A stretch of 64,000 nt of DNA from Lycium barbarum. Its lineage: Eukaryota > Streptophyta > Magnoliopsida > Solanales > Solanaceae. The notes under the pieces are model-generated. The model ran no database searches and had not been told where the DNA came from. It saw only the letters and a list, made by a program, of their open reading frames with translations. The stretch's first letter is position 1. Each line of letters begins with the position of its first letter. The position numbers and the translations under genes were made by a program. The DNA lies in contig NC_083337.1 in NCBI RefSeq assembly GCF_019175385.1, positions 42,880,938 through 42,944,937 on the forward strand, written 5' to 3'. Positions 42,485-54,545 of this stretch are shown piece by piece.

Positions 42485-45400
42485 ATGGCTCCAGAAGTTC
42501 GGCGAGCTAGGGCCGATAAATTCTTGAATTTGAGGCAAGGTAACATGAGAGCTACAGAGTATAGTCTCAGCTTTAACTCCTTGGCTAGATATGCTTCGGC
42601 CATGGTAGCGGATATGGGCGATCGGGTGCACCGGTTTGTGAAAGGCCTAGGGCTACACTTGATGGATAAATTCTTGACTGCGTCCCTTCAGGATGGCATG
42701 GATATTGCACGCATTCAGGCACATGCTCAGGAATTAGAGGAACACTTACAGCAGCGGAGAAATGAACGGGAGCAAGATAGGGGGCATAACAAGAGGGCTA
42801 GACCTTCGGGTTCGAGGGGCGAGTCCAGAGGCGGACACAGGCAGCAGTTTCCCAGCCCTTCGGGCTATTCCATGACCAGTCCACCTCCACGGTTTTCAGG
42901 CCAAGGCCTTGATAGATCTGTTCATTCAGGGCCGAGTCAGAGTTATTCGGGGTCCCAGTTTAGAGGTGATTCAGGCCAGTCAAGGCCACCTATACCACGA
43001 TGTTTCCAGTGTGGGAAGTTGCATTGGGGTCAATGTCGATTGGGTTCAGATGTTTGCTATTCATGTGGTCGACCGGGCCATATTATGCGTGATTGCCCCT
43101 CAGTGCATGGTAGAGGTAGGACCCAGCCATCAGGGTCGGTAGCCGGATCTTCGGCATATGTACGCCCTACGGGGCCAGGTTCACATGCGCCAGTCGGCCA
43201 TGGTAGAGGTAGAGGCAAAGCTCCCAGTACTAGCGGTCCTCAGCACCGTATTTATGCTTTGGCTGGACGCCAAGATCTTGAGTCTTCTCCTGATGTGGTC
43301 ACAGGTATATTATCGGTATGCTCTCATGATGTATATGCTTTGATTGATCCGGGCTCCATATTATCATATGTTACTCCATATATTGCGGGTCGATTTATAA
43401 TTGAGCCGGAGTCTATCAAACCTTTTAAGGTGTCTACACCCGTGGGTGACTCGGTAATAGCTAGCCGAGTATATAGGAATTGTGTAATATTGATTTGTGA
43501 TCGTCGTACCATGATTGATTTGCATGAGCTCGAAATGGTAGATTTTGACGTTATTGTGGGCATGGATTGGTTGGCTTCTTGTTATGCCAATGTTGATTGC
43601 CGAATGAAGATGGTTCATTTCCAGTTTCCTGGAGAACCAGTCTTAGAATGGAAAGGGAATGCGGCATCACCAAAAGGTAGGTTTATTTCCTATCTAAAGG
43701 CAAGGAAGATGATCACGAAAGGGTGTATTTATCACCTAGTGCGAGTTCAAGATGTAGAAGCTGAGTCGCCGACTCTTCAGTCAGTTCCGGTAGTGAATGA
43801 ATTTCCGGATGTGTTCCCGGTAGAGCTTCCAGGCCTTCCTCCCGAGCGAGAGATCGATTTTGCGATTGATGTGTTGCCAGACACTAAACCCGTATCTATT
43901 CCTCCCTATAGGATGGCACCCGCAGAGTTGAAAGAGTTAAAGGAGCAATTAAAAGACTTGCTTGAAAAAGGCTTCATTAGGCCTAGTGTATCCCCGTGGG
44001 GAGCACCCGTATTGTTCGTCCGGAAGAAGGACGGCTCCTTGAGAATGTGCATTGATTATCGGCAATTGAATAAAGTGATGATTAAGAACAAGTATCCCCT
44101 CCCGGGGATTGATGATTTATTTGATCAATTGCAAGGTGCCAAATGGTTTTCAAAGATTGATTTGAGGTCCGGGTATCACCAAGTAAGAGTTAGGGAGAAA
44201 GATATCCCTAAGACAGCTTTCAGAACAAGATATGGCCATTTCGAGTTCCGAGTAATGTCGTTTGAGTTAACTAATGCCCCGACAGTGTTTATAGACCTAA
44301 TGAACAATGTATTAAGACCTTTTCTGGATCTATTTGTAATTGTATTCATCGACGACATCTTAGTGTATTCTAGATCCGAGGACGAGCATGCGGATCATTT
44401 GTGAATTGTCCTTGGAGTTCTTCGAGCTCGAGCGTTGTTTGCAAAATTGTCCAAGTGTGAGTTTTGGTTGAACTCGGTATCATTTCTTGGCCACATTGTT
44501 GCAGCTGACAGTATTCGAGTAGATAGCCAAGAGATTGAGGCCGTGAAGACTTGGCCAAGGCCCACGACTCCTACGGAGGTTCGTAGCTTTTTGGGCTTAG
44601 CAGGCTATTACAAAAGATTTGTTGAGGGTTTTTCTTCTATTTCTGCGCCACTCACCAAGTTGACTCAGAAGTCAGCTAAGTTTCAATGGACAGATGCTTC
44701 CGAGCGTAGTTTCCAAGAGTTGAAAGACCGATTGACTTCTGCCCCAGTCTTGACACTTCCAGAGGGATTGGAAGGGTATGTCGTTTATTGTGACGCTTCA
44801 GGTGTTGGGCTAAGCTGTGTATTGATGCAAAATGGTAAGGTGATTGCGTATGCTTCTAGACAATTACGGAAACATGAACAGAACTATCCAACCCATGATT
44901 TAGAATTAGCCGCAGTGGTCCATGCATTAAAGATATGGCGACATTATTTATATGGTGTCCATGTGGATGTTTATACAGATCATAAGAGCCTTCAGTATAT
45001 CTTCAAGCAGAAAGAGATGAATTTGCGACAACGACGATGGTTGGAGTTGCTAAAGGATTACGATGTTGATATCTTATATCACCCCGGAAAGGCTAACGTT
45101 GTGGCTGACGCTATTAGCCGCAGATCCATGGGAAGTCTAAGTGATATACGATCAGAAAAGAAAGAGATGGCCCGTGAGCTTCAAGAGTTGGCGAGCCTAG
45201 GAGTCCGAGTAGTGGACTCAGGTAGCAGCGGAGCTACTATTCAGAATTCAGCCGTTTCATCGCTAGTAGCGGAAGTAAAAGAGCGACAATATAAGGATCC
45301 CATGCTAATGCAGTACAGAGATACACTCCCTCAGAAGGAGGAGTCATCATTTGATATTTCGGAAGACGGAGTTCTCCGATGTCGAGGCAAGTTATGTGTT

Positions 45401-46726
45401 CCCGATGTGATAGGTCTACGTCACCAAATATTGAGGGAAGCTCATTGTTCCCGTTACTCCGTTCACCCAGGAGCGACGAAAATGTATCATGATCTTAAGT
45501 CTATATATTGGTGGAATGGGATGAAGAAAGATATAGCGGAATTCGTAGCTCAGTGTCCTAACTGCCAACAAGTGAAGATTGATCACCAAAAGCTGGGTGG
45601 ATTATTGCAAGCTATAGAAATCCCAACTTGGAAATGGGAAGTGATTAATATGGATTTCATTACAGGGTTACCCCGTTTTCGACGCAAGTATGATTCTATA
45701 TGGGTGATCGTGGGTAGACTCACAAAGTCAGCGCATTTCTTACCGGTCAGAACGACTTATATGGCAGAAGATTATGCGAGGCTTTATCTTAAAGTGATAG
45801 TGAAACTCCATGGCGTTCCAGTATCTATTATCTCCGATAGAGGGACCCAGTTTACAACCAAGTTTTGGAGATCGTTCCAAGAGGGTCTAGGGACCCAAGT
45901 GCTCCTTAGCACGGCGTTTCACCCACAGACCGATGGGCAGGCCGAACGTACCATTCATACTCTTGAAGATATGTTGCGAGCATGTATGATAGATTTTGGA
46001 GGAAACTGGGATAATCATTTGCCACTCATTGAGTTTGCTTACAATAACAGTTATCATTCTAGCATTCAAATGGCGCCATATGAGGCTTTATATGGGCGAA
46101 AGTGTAGATCCCCGATTGGGTGGTTCGAAACTGGAGAGGCCAAGTTGATAGGGCCAGATTTGGTCCAGCAAGCTATAGAGAAAGTCAAGCTTATACAAGA
46201 TCGGTTGTTAGCGGCTCAAGGTCGCCAGAAGTCCTATGCAGATAATCGTCGAAGGGACTTAGAGTTCAAAGTTAAGGATTGGGTTTTCTTGAAAGTGTCG
46301 CCAATGAAAGGCGTTATGAGATTTGGCAAAAAGGGGAAGCTCAGTCCCCGGTATATCGGACCCTATGAGATTGTGCGAAAAATAGGCAAAGTGGCCTATG
46401 AGCTAGATCTACCTCCGGATTTGGAGTCAGTTCATCCAGTATTTCATGTCTCGATGCTTCGGAAGTGTGTTGCAGATCCTACGAGAATCGTCCCAGTGAA
46501 TGATATTCAAGTGACAGAAAAGTTAACTTATGATGAAATACCCATTGCCATATTAGATAGGCAAGTACGGAGACTTAGAAACAAGGAAGTGGCCTCAGTT
46601 AAGGTCTTATGGAGGAACAACAATCGAGAGGAAATGACATGGGGAGCAGAAGAGAGTATGCAATCCAAATACCCACATTTATTTCAGCCTTTGGACGAGG
46701 GCCAAGATGAGACGTCAAAATCATAA
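42485..46726 (+). pseudogene. B gag C-terminus, protease, RT, RNase H, integrase, chromodomain-like end
   Basis: One frame, broken only by TGA at 44402-44404 (DHL-stop-IVLGVL, probably CGA). Gag resumes at [13 protein letters not shown]. Knuckles are [12 protein letters not shown] (about 43001) and [14 protein letters not shown] (about 43055). The protease is [11 protein letters not shown] (about 43346), the DPG form common in this clade. RT has [10 protein letters not shown] and the active site FIDD (about 44345). RNase H keeps [22 protein letters not shown] and VADAISR. Integrase has [10 protein letters not shown]...CPNCQQ, D in [10 protein letters not shown] in IISDRGTQF and E 36 residues later in QAERT. 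The end ([20 protein letters not shown]...[11 protein letters not shown]) is the Tekay chromodomain-like tail. [10 protein letters not shown] shows Gly where Asp is usual, a non-catalytic site. Almost functional except for the stop and the insertions. Confidence 0.92.
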
Positions 46727-46933
46727 AGTATGCATGATTTCCTTTTTATGTTTTTGGGTCGTGTGTGGCCAAATTTTAAATGCTATTGTATTATTGCCCT
46801 GTGAGGCATTGTTATTGTGGGTTGTTGTGACAGGGTGGTAGTGCCACATTACAGAGGAAACTCTGGCAAAATGTTTATAGAAATCCCCCAAGCCTTTAAC
46901 ATTCGAGGACGAATGTTCCTAAGGGGCGTAGAA
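46727..46933 (+). promoter_or_regulatory. B 3' UTR, palindrome and polypurine tract
   Basis: About 170 bases of noncoding sequence after the pol stop, then AACATTCGAGGACGAATGTT (46898-46917) and AAGGGGCGTAGAA (46921-46933), directly before the 3' LTR. The purine run is shorter and more broken than in A, D and J. Confidence 0.85.
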
Positions 46934-47185
46934 TGTTACACCTCGGAAAATTTTCCGTTGGTACGCAAGAGAATGAACTAATGATGAATATGAGTGCATG
47001 ATGTCCATGAGCAAGAAACGACGTTTGACGATCTTAGGCAAGATTTCGAAAGTATCCGATGTGAGACGAGGAAGTTGGCTAAGTTAAGATGAGATACAAG
47101 GTGAGCAATGCATGTGCATGGACGGGGTGATTAAAATGAGAAGTCTAAGAAATATGGGAAGTTGCAGAATTGCAACTGCCCAGTG

Positions 47186-47445
47186 GTCGTAAATCGCAAA
47201 ATACGGACCGTAAATTGTAATACGGTCCGTAAACTGGCAGTCTTAAACTGCCATGCAAGGTTTCAACTTTCTGCCAGCCGAGGAAATGGTTAAATACGAC
47301 CTGGTGGACTGACCGTAAAGTGATTTACGGCCCATAAACCATGGTCGTAAACCACCATGCAGGCAGCCCAGCTTCTGGTTCTGGAAATAGTTAAATACGC
47401 CCATGGAGGACGAGCCGTATAGTGGAATACGGTCCGTAAACCTCC
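47186..47445 (+). promoter_or_regulatory. Array of TACGGTCCGTA-type palindromes in B U3
   Basis: TACGGACCGTAAA, TACGGTCCGTAAACTG, CTGACCGTAAAG, TTACGGCCCATAAACC and ATACGGTCCGTAAACC occur within 260 bases, upstream of the ATTAAATAAAGGG TATA-like sequence (about 47488). The same array in the B 5' LTR is split by D. The position upstream of a promoter suggests binding sites. Confidence 0.55.
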
Positions 47446-48825
47446 ATGGACGACCACTGTTCATCTCAGCACAGATTTCACAAGTCATTAAATAAAGGGA
47501 CCAACACTTGTTTTATTTCATTACAACATTACACCACTTCTCTCTAAAACTTCTCTCTACATTTATCATATGAGTTTTCAAGGATTATAAGTAATCAATA
47601 ACATTAAGACAAGTGAATCAAGGATAAGGGAATCATCAAGGATCATCCAAGTCAAGAAATGCAAATGGAGAAAAACTAGGGTTTTGCTCAAAGTGGAATA
47701 TTATTAACCAAAGCTTGTTCCTACAACTTCTAAGGTAAGATTCATGATTTTTACATGATGTTTAGGGTATTGGAGAATTAAAATACTTGGATTGTAGAAA
47801 ATGTGGTCAACTAGGTCATAAATGGTGAATAGTGGCATTTTGAGGAATAGTTTGAATTGAATCATGAATATTGTTGTGTTGTGATAGGAACGCATTATAA
47901 ATGGTACTAAGTTCATGGACTAGACACTTTAGATGAATGGACGAAGTTGGATGTCATGACCATGAATATGGGAGAATTAGAAGCAAATTGAGAAATCTAG
48001 ATAATGTGGATAATGTGAGTGACTAATGGCCATTGTTATGATATTAATGAAGGTATAGACGCTAGCATTGGAAGGAAACGTGCAAGTGTAGAATAGTCCG
48101 ACGAAAAGGTATGTAAGGCTAACCCTTCTTTCATAAGGCATGGTTCTTGGCCAAATTTCTAATTGCTCTATATGAGTATGTCGTATTCAAGTGATTGACA
48201 CTCCGAGCCCATAAGCTCATGATCCTTAACATGTACTACGATTGTACTACGCCGTCATATGACGAGTAAGCCTAAGATGTGGATGTAGCAATAATGATGA
48301 TGATAGCGATGACGATAATTATAATAATGATGCTAAAGGTGCCTACGGGCTATTATATTCACATGTGCCCATGAAGGGCTATAATGACACCCCGAGCTTA
48401 TAATGCCGGGTAGAATATATGTATATGGATGTATATATATATATATATGATTATGTATAAAGTATGTATACGATTACGTAACGCGCGCATACCTCTGCAA
48501 ATGGTACGGATAACCCTGAAGCCTTGGTAGGGCCAGGTAGAAATAACATTGAGCCTTGGTTGGCTAAGTACATATGAAACACCGAACCTTATGGTCGGGC
48601 ATGCTATGTATGTATATAAGTGTATGACTATATATATAATAGGAATATGAATGTGATAAGACTATGTATAAGAATACGAATAAGGACATGTATACGAATA
48701 TGAGCACAAGTATGGTACGAGTGCTTTTATGGAATACGGATGATGACGTAGGTGTAAAAATACGTATGAAAAATGGAAAGTCCTATGAAAGGCAGGTATG
48801 CGCTATGACGATGATATTATTGTCT

Positions 48826-48852
48826 CCCCCCCCCCCCCCCCCCCCCCCCCCC
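48826..48852. repeat. Poly-C tract in the B 3' LTR, 27 bases
   Basis: Counterpart of the 16-base tract at 28468-28483. Confidence 0.9.
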
Positions 48853-48917
48853 TCCTATGCTAATTCATATGTTGTTCATGATGCTTATTTATTGATGTTG
48901 CTCATGCTTTACATACT

Positions 48918-48975
48918 CAGTACATTCTTCGTACTGATGTCCCTTTTGTTTATGGACGCTGCGTCATGCCCGCAG
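48918..48975 (+). other. LTR hairpin block, copy 9 (B 3' LTR)
   Basis: CAGTAC-7 nt-GTACTG, TGTCC...GGACG (T-G pair where the 5' LTR has C-G), CTGCG...CGCAG. Fourth hairpin 49096-49114, perfect. Confidence 0.7.
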
Positions 48976-49419
48976 GTGCACAGGGAGACAGACTTGATCC
49001 ATAGCTGCCTATTCGGAGATTACATAGAGAGCTCCATTTCCTTCGGAGCCATATCTTTTGGGTACTCATTCTTTTGTGTATAAAATTATGGGCATAGCGG
49101 GGTCCTGTCCCGCTAATGTGATATGTTATACTCTTAGAGGCTCCTAGACATGTGTGTGTGTGGATAGATGTGTTTGGCCTTGTCGGCCTATGTTTTGTAT
49201 ATCATTTTGTCGGCCACGTTGGCCCATGTACATTGATGAGGCATAGATGCCTATGATGATATAAATGTGTTGTTGTCCAAATGGGACTAGTTGGCGAATG
49301 AAAGGAAATGCATGTATAATTATGTGGCTCACCTAGATGTAAGCAGAAGAGTAAGCTGAGAGGGTGCCCGGGTGGGCTAGCGCCGGGTGCTCGTCGCGGC
49401 CCCGAGTCGGGTCGTGACA

Positions 49420-50229
49420 GATGCAACCTGAAGCTGATCAAACAAATCACCAGTGCGAGGAATGGGATATTTGTTCTTGATTGTAACCTTGTTCAACTAT
49501 CAATAGTCAATAGACATACGCATAGTCCCATCCTTCTTCTAATGAAAACCTTACTAAACATGTCTTACAATTGCTCCTTTAATTTCTTCAACTCCGCTGG
49601 TACCATTGATATGGTGGAATAGAAATGGGCTTAGTGCCGGCTCTAAATCAATGCTGAATCGATACAACAATCTGGTGGAAGGCTCAGTAGATCTATCAGA
49701 AATACCTTAGGAAACTCCCTCACTAGTGATACAGAGTCAAAAGGTGGAGTACGATATATGTATCCCAAACATAAGCCAAATAATCCACAGCCTTTCTCAA
49801 CCATCCCATGAGCCCTAAGAAAGATATAACTCTCTTTGGCACATGTCTAATAGTAGCCTTCCACTCCCACCTAGGAACTCCTGGCATAATTAATGTAACT
49901 TTCTTGGCATAACAGTCCAAAATAACATGATAGGAGGAAAACTAATCATTGCCTAGAATAATGTGAAAATCTACCATGTCTAGAATCAACAAATCAGCAC
50001 AAGTGTCATATCCTATCAAAGTAACGACACGAGATCGGTATACTCGATACACCACTATAGAATCCCCGACAAGAGTAGAAACTCTACCAATGTACCTAAG
50101 TGACTCACATAACATATCCAGACCTAAAGAAAAATAAGTAGACACATACGAGTATGTAGAGCCTGGATCAAATAATGCCATAACAAACTGATGACACACA
50201 AAAATAGTACCAGTACTGACTGCCTCAGA
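49420..50229 (-). pseudogene. E protease and RT N-terminus
   Basis: The upstream half of the E pol, separated from 17245 by B. From the 5' side: MALFDPGSTYSYVS (protease, DPG form), MVDFHIILGND, VTLIMPGVPRWEWKAT, then LVREFPKVF. RT begins with [25 protein letters not shown] and [11 protein letters not shown], at which point B is inserted. Stops and frameshifts occur throughout (for example in MRMSIDY). The order and wording are those of Tekay-type polyproteins. It pairs with 16337-17245 as one gene. Confidence 0.82.
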
Positions 50230-51759
50230 AGTTTCTGTCTCTGGTCTACTTGGAAATGCATAGTACTAAGAACGATCACCCTCTGCCTGAGAACCTCCAT
50301 AGCCTGTCTGAATACCACCCCACTAGAGTAAGAACCACCTCTGCCAATTTGTCCACCGCCTCTAGTCGGTTGTGCTGTTGCCCTAGGTGTTGAAGCTTTA
50401 GAATTGAAGTGCGGGCCACTCTACATAAGTCTGGGGCAGTCTCTTACGAAATGACTTATGTCGCTACACTCAAAACATCACAGGCGTGCCATGGTCTGCT
50501 TAGAAGAGTTAGAATAACTAGAATGAAAACCTCGACCTTTGGGCCTAGAATAAGAACCCTAGGAACCCCATCCTAAACCATGTGCATCACAACCCGAAGA
50601 ACCACCTGTTAAAGTCTGAATCGCTGCCTAAACCGTTCTACTAAAATGGGGATGATAACCTCTCCCATGGTGACCCCTACCTCCAGATGAAGTACCTCCA
50701 GAAATGCCAGAGCTGCGGGGCTTCTTGCCAAATCTCCACCCAAATTCCTGGCACCTAATAGTCTCAAACTCTCTAGCGGCATCTACTACCCCCTGAAAAG
50801 TAACTCCAATAGCTTCCACATGAGTTGTTGCAACTCGAAGGGGACAAGTCAGTGCCTTAACAAACTTCCAAATCCTCTCAATATCATCAGGTAGAATCGT
50901 CAATGCATGGCATGACAAGGTATGGACCGTTATCTCATACTATATCACAGAGATCCCATCCCATTCCAACTTATCATACTACTCCCGCCTTTTCTCTCTC
51001 ACACTACGGGGAACCCACAAGTAAACTTAGTCTAAGTAAGTGGAAGCATCCTAGCTGGCTTAGTCTCAACCAAAACCCTCCATCATTGCTTGGCGGGACA
51101 AATCATCAGAAACACTATGAAATCAACACCGTTGGACACAACCAACCCTAGATTATGTAACCACTCATGATAACTAACCAATAACTAATACTCATCATCA
51201 TTAGGATGTCTCTCATATTGTTATGGCTTGATCTTCTTGAACTTGTCCCACCTTCTCTTCTCCTCTACGGTCATAGTAAGCTGAGTAAATAGTCAAATAA
51301 CAACAACTAGAACTGGAAAACTTGAAAACTGAGGAGCCACAACAGTAGCTGATTGTGCCCCTAGGGTCCGAAACCCTGTAACAACCACCAGATCGAAAGT
51401 ATGAACTCCAAATCTTGTATGAATACCCCTGGAATAGTTAGTAGTATGCCCCTGCCTTAACTTCAAAGAAGCTCAAAATATGCACCAAAGTGTACTGAAG
51501 AACAAGAGTAACAATGAATCCATTTGGTGCATGTGCCGGTCAACCTTGTCTGCCTGAACCGACTCCTCCTCCGGAATCTCCTCTAGGTCTGTTGTCACAT
51601 CCCTAGTATGGGCCTGAGCAGAAGCTAGTGTACGGGTTCTAGCTTGCATCTCCCTCCACCACGTCCCTTGCCTCCTCTACGAGCAATAGTCCTGGCAGCG
51701 GCTATGGGTGCAAGTGCAGGCTTATGGTCTGCAACAACAGCTTATCGAGTCCTAACCAT
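50230..51759 (-). pseudogene. E gag, heavily decayed
   Basis: A start is visible at 51759 (MVRTR, then a stop), followed by APIAAARTIARRGGKGRG, the basic N-terminal region. TMTVEEKRRWDKFKKIKP and HALTILPDDIERIWKFVKAL are capsid pieces. AREFETIRCQEFGWRF comes before the linker. One zinc knuckle, CFECSDISHFVRDC, is intact near 50437-50478. Many stops and frame changes. It is clearly more decayed than gag of A, B or D, in keeping with E being the host of B. Confidence 0.75.
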
Positions 51760-51958
51760 CGGTGAGAGAGTGAAACAAAGAAACTCTTAGAATCCATTGG
51801 AATTAAGTTCACACTACAATGAATGAAAGATTAGAGTGTTCCTAGATGTCCTATAGGCTCCCGTAGATAAGTGCGGAGCTCAACATACTAATCTGCACGA
51901 CTCTATGAGACATTTTTCTTATACTTGTGAGACCCGTGAACCTAAGCTCATACCAAAT
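51760..51958 (-). promoter_or_regulatory. E leader with damaged primer site
   Basis: Next to the LTR, the element strand reads ATTTGGTATGAGCTTAGG (51940-51957). This is the initiator-Met site TTGGTATCAGAGCC with two bases missing and one changed. Leader words CGTAGAGCTATG/AGAGTCGTGCAG are only loosely like those of A, B and D. Confidence 0.6.
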
Positions 51959-52438
51959 TTTCACGACCCTAAATTCTAAGCCGTGAAGGCACCTACCTTA
52001 TCCCGGTGGGTGAACCATCCACAACCGATTAATTAATTCAAACAAGTATAGAATGTGGAAATAATAAGAGAAAATGATTTGTCAATGTCTTAATAATATC
52101 TCATAATCATAAATACGTAGGAAAATAAGTACAACCATCGCAAAATTGGGTGTCATAGGACAAGAACTGTTAAGATGGAATCATAAGTTTGAAATAACAT
52201 CCAACTAATATTGTTTGAAAGAGGAAAGAAACAAATAAATGAAAAAGATTTCAGTTCCACGGATCAGCCAGCAGCTCACTGTAAATCATTCAAAAGCACT
52301 CATCAATCGGATATAAAGCCGAGCTCCGATCCTACTTGGAGGAGAAGCTACACTCAAAAAAGGCGCAACAAGTATAGAGTGAGTACATAAAATCAACGTG
52401 CACTCAGCAATAATAATCGATCGATCTTAAGCTAAAAC
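51959..52438 (-). mobile_element. E 5' LTR, first part
   Basis: Begins TTTCACGACCC where TGTCACGACCC is expected, a change in the terminal repeat. It matches 14085 onward (GTGAAGGCACCTACC, GAACCATCCACAACCG). It is interrupted by G after AAAAC (52434-52438). Confidence 0.82.
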
Positions 52439-52886
52439 TGTCACGACCCAATCAGAGGGCCATGACGGGCACCCGGTGCTAACCCACCCGGGCACCTCTT
52501 AACGTACATTTTCATTCACATCTAGGTGAGCCACATGGATTAATCATAATTTACATACATCAATAGTGTTAATCTCGTTGGGCAACAACACATTTATATC
52601 ATCATCAATAATGAAGCCTATATTCATATATACAAGCCGACGAGGCTATCAAAATGATATATAAAATAAGCGCCGACAATGCTGCAAGACATCTAACCAT
52701 ACACAACTGTGTACCTGCCTCTAAGAAGAGTAGGTAACAACATATAGGCCGGACAGTTCCCTGCCATGCCCATTTGTATGTACACAAAAGAATAATACCT
52801 AAAATCTGTAGCTCCAGATGAAATAGAGCTTCTCTATGTAGTCCCTGAATAAGAAATCTATGGATCGAGCCTATCTTCCTGTCCAC

Positions 52887-52943
52887 CTGCGGGCATGACG
52901 CAGCGTCGACAAACAAAAGGACGTCAGTATGAATAATGTACTG
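52887..52943 (-). other. LTR hairpin block, copy 10 (G)
   Basis: Element strand: CAGTAC-7 nt-ATACTG, CGTCC...CGACG (one mismatch), CTGCG...CGCAG. The fourth hairpin near 52741-52759 is weaker (GGCAGG...CCGGCC). Confidence 0.62.
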
Positions 52944-53124
52944 AGTATGTAAAGCACAATCAACACCATAGTAGAAGCATAAGATACAACACAATAAATA
53001 ATAGAAGATGTAGCATAAGATGGGAGAATCAGGAGGTAATAGAGTCATTTGTTCCTCTAGTGACCTTCATCATGTCTACTTACTTGTCTTTCATAGGGAC
53101 CTTCCATTTCTAATGCATACTCAT

Positions 53125-53132
<8 letters not shown>

Positions 53133-53175
<43 letters not shown>

Positions 53176-53205
53176 TATTCGTATTCATATTCATATTCAT
53201 ACTCG
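53133..53205. repeat. (TA)n tract followed by ATTCAT-type repeats
   Basis: About 40 bases of TA, then four to six GTATTCATATTCAT-type units. The position matches the AT tracts of the B LTRs. Confidence 0.85.
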
Positions 53206-54380
53206 TATCCATATCATACCCGACCATGAAGGTTCGGTGTTTCACATAGCCGACCATGACAAAGCTCGGTGATTATACATACCTGGCCCTACCAAGGCTC
53301 AGTGTTATCTGTACCCAACTGCATTGGTGTGCACGCGATAAGTATCATACCCGGCTATATAAGCTCGGTGTTACATAACAGTCATACATACTTAGACTCG
53401 TATACATGAAAGTCCACAAGTATCATCATATCATTGCTATCATAATCTCCGTTACATCTATCCTTAGAGGATCAACTATCATATAAAGGAGATACTAGTA
53501 ACGTAAAAGTATCGAGAATCATGAGCTTTGGAAATCTTAGAGATAGAGTCATTTGGAAGACATTATGGAACTCATGAAAGGATATATAACAAAGGAACCA
53601 TGCCTTAATAAAAGAAGGGTTAGCCTTACATACCTCTTTGTCTTCTTAACTAATTAATGTTCAACGTCGAATCTTGAAAAATCTACATTAGTAGGATTCA
53701 TACCATAGTTAAGCCTTAATGATGCTCCTACATTCAAACTAGCATAATTCGTGATCTAATGAAAATTAGGCAGCATTTCCCCTATTTCGTCAACTTCCAC
53801 CATATTACAAAACAACTCCCAAACATCCATAATATACCCACAATATCATAATCAAGCAATCACATTCCATTAAGACTTCAAAATTCATCCTCATGTTCAA
53901 CTTATACCAACAACCTCACACCCATTTTAACACATTTTCATACAATGCTTCCTTATCACCATTACTACCTTCCATAAAAATATTATATCCATATTATACC
54001 AAGAATCATGACTCAAATTAGCTTACTACTCAAAAACATCATAAAAGTTACATTTAACCCTCATTTTCTACTTTCTTCTTCAACCCAAGTTTCTCAACAA
54101 CTAAGAATTCATGATAACAATAAATAAGCATGAAACTAACCTTTTAACTCATGGGAAAGAGCTTTGGAGTAGCTATCAATTTAGGAAAAAACCCTAGCCT
54201 CAATATCCAAGAATCGCTTGTAGTCTACTAACCCTAGGAATACTTCTAACACATGAACACTTTGATTCTTGCCTCTTGATCTTTGTTTTGTCTTGGATTG
54301 GGGTGGAATAAGCTTGGAGAAGGGTTTAGAGCTCTTAAGACTTATGGAAAATGAAAAATTAAATAAAAGAACAAGAGCCC

Positions 54381-54390
54381 TCTATTTATA
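54381..54390 (-). promoter_or_regulatory. TATA box of LTR G
   Basis: TATAAATAGA on the element strand, followed by GGGCTCTTGTTC. The same TATA and downstream words occur in N (TATAAATAGATGACCCTTGTTC). A transcription start about 30 bases downstream is expected. Confidence 0.65.
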
Positions 54391-54417
54391 CAAAAATAGA
54401 GAAATCAGCCCGATGGA

Positions 54418-54545
54418 CTTATACGACCCGTATAAGTGTACTGTATAACACGACCATGGAAACTTCCCTTTTTGTAAAGGTTGAGTTATACAGACCCCCG
54501 TTATACGGACCGTATAAAGTTATACGGACCGCATAAGTGGTCATA
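54418..54545 (-). promoter_or_regulatory. Palindromic TATACGGACCGTATAA array in G U3
   Basis: Repeated TTATACGGTCCGTATAAC / CCACTTATACGG words just upstream of the TATA box. N carries the same set at 59445-59578, and B has a related TACGGTCCGTAAA array. Confidence 0.6.

Larger units (their letters stand above)
17246..49419 (+). mobile_element. B: Tekay-like gag-pol element carrying three nested insertions
   Basis: LTR starts (TGTTACACCTCG, 17246 and 46934) and ends (GTCGTGACA, 29051 and 49419) are both visible. The flanks are GATGT (17241-17245) and GATGC (49420-49424), a 5-bp TSD with one change. Joining the E sequence across B restores an open RT frame (QVAS-IFSKIDL) only with GATGC, so GATGC is ancestral. 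Without its insertions, B is about 9.4 kb: LTR 2.5 kb, leader, one gag-pol frame of about 1600 codons, polypurine tract, LTR. D, A and C lie inside it. Confidence 0.92.
46934..49419 (+). mobile_element. B 3' LTR
   Basis: Uninterrupted, 2486 bp, TGTTACACC...GTCGTGACA. It gives the unbroken reference for the D insertion site. It carries TACGGNCCGTAA palindromes (47186-47440), AAGGTAAGATTC (47732), GGTATGTAAGG (48109), an AT tract (48430-48447), 27 C (48826-48852), the hairpin block (48918-48975) and the fourth hairpin (49096-49114). Confidence 0.93.

Noticed and set aside
44402..44404. TGA as a programmed readthrough site in B
   Set aside because: It lies inside RT just after the active site, where no clade uses recoding. 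A simple CGA-to-TGA change explains it.
53020..53257. Short ORFs of repeating Tyr-Ile or Asn-Met-Asn-Thr
   Set aside because: Direct translations of the TA and ATTCAT microsatellite.
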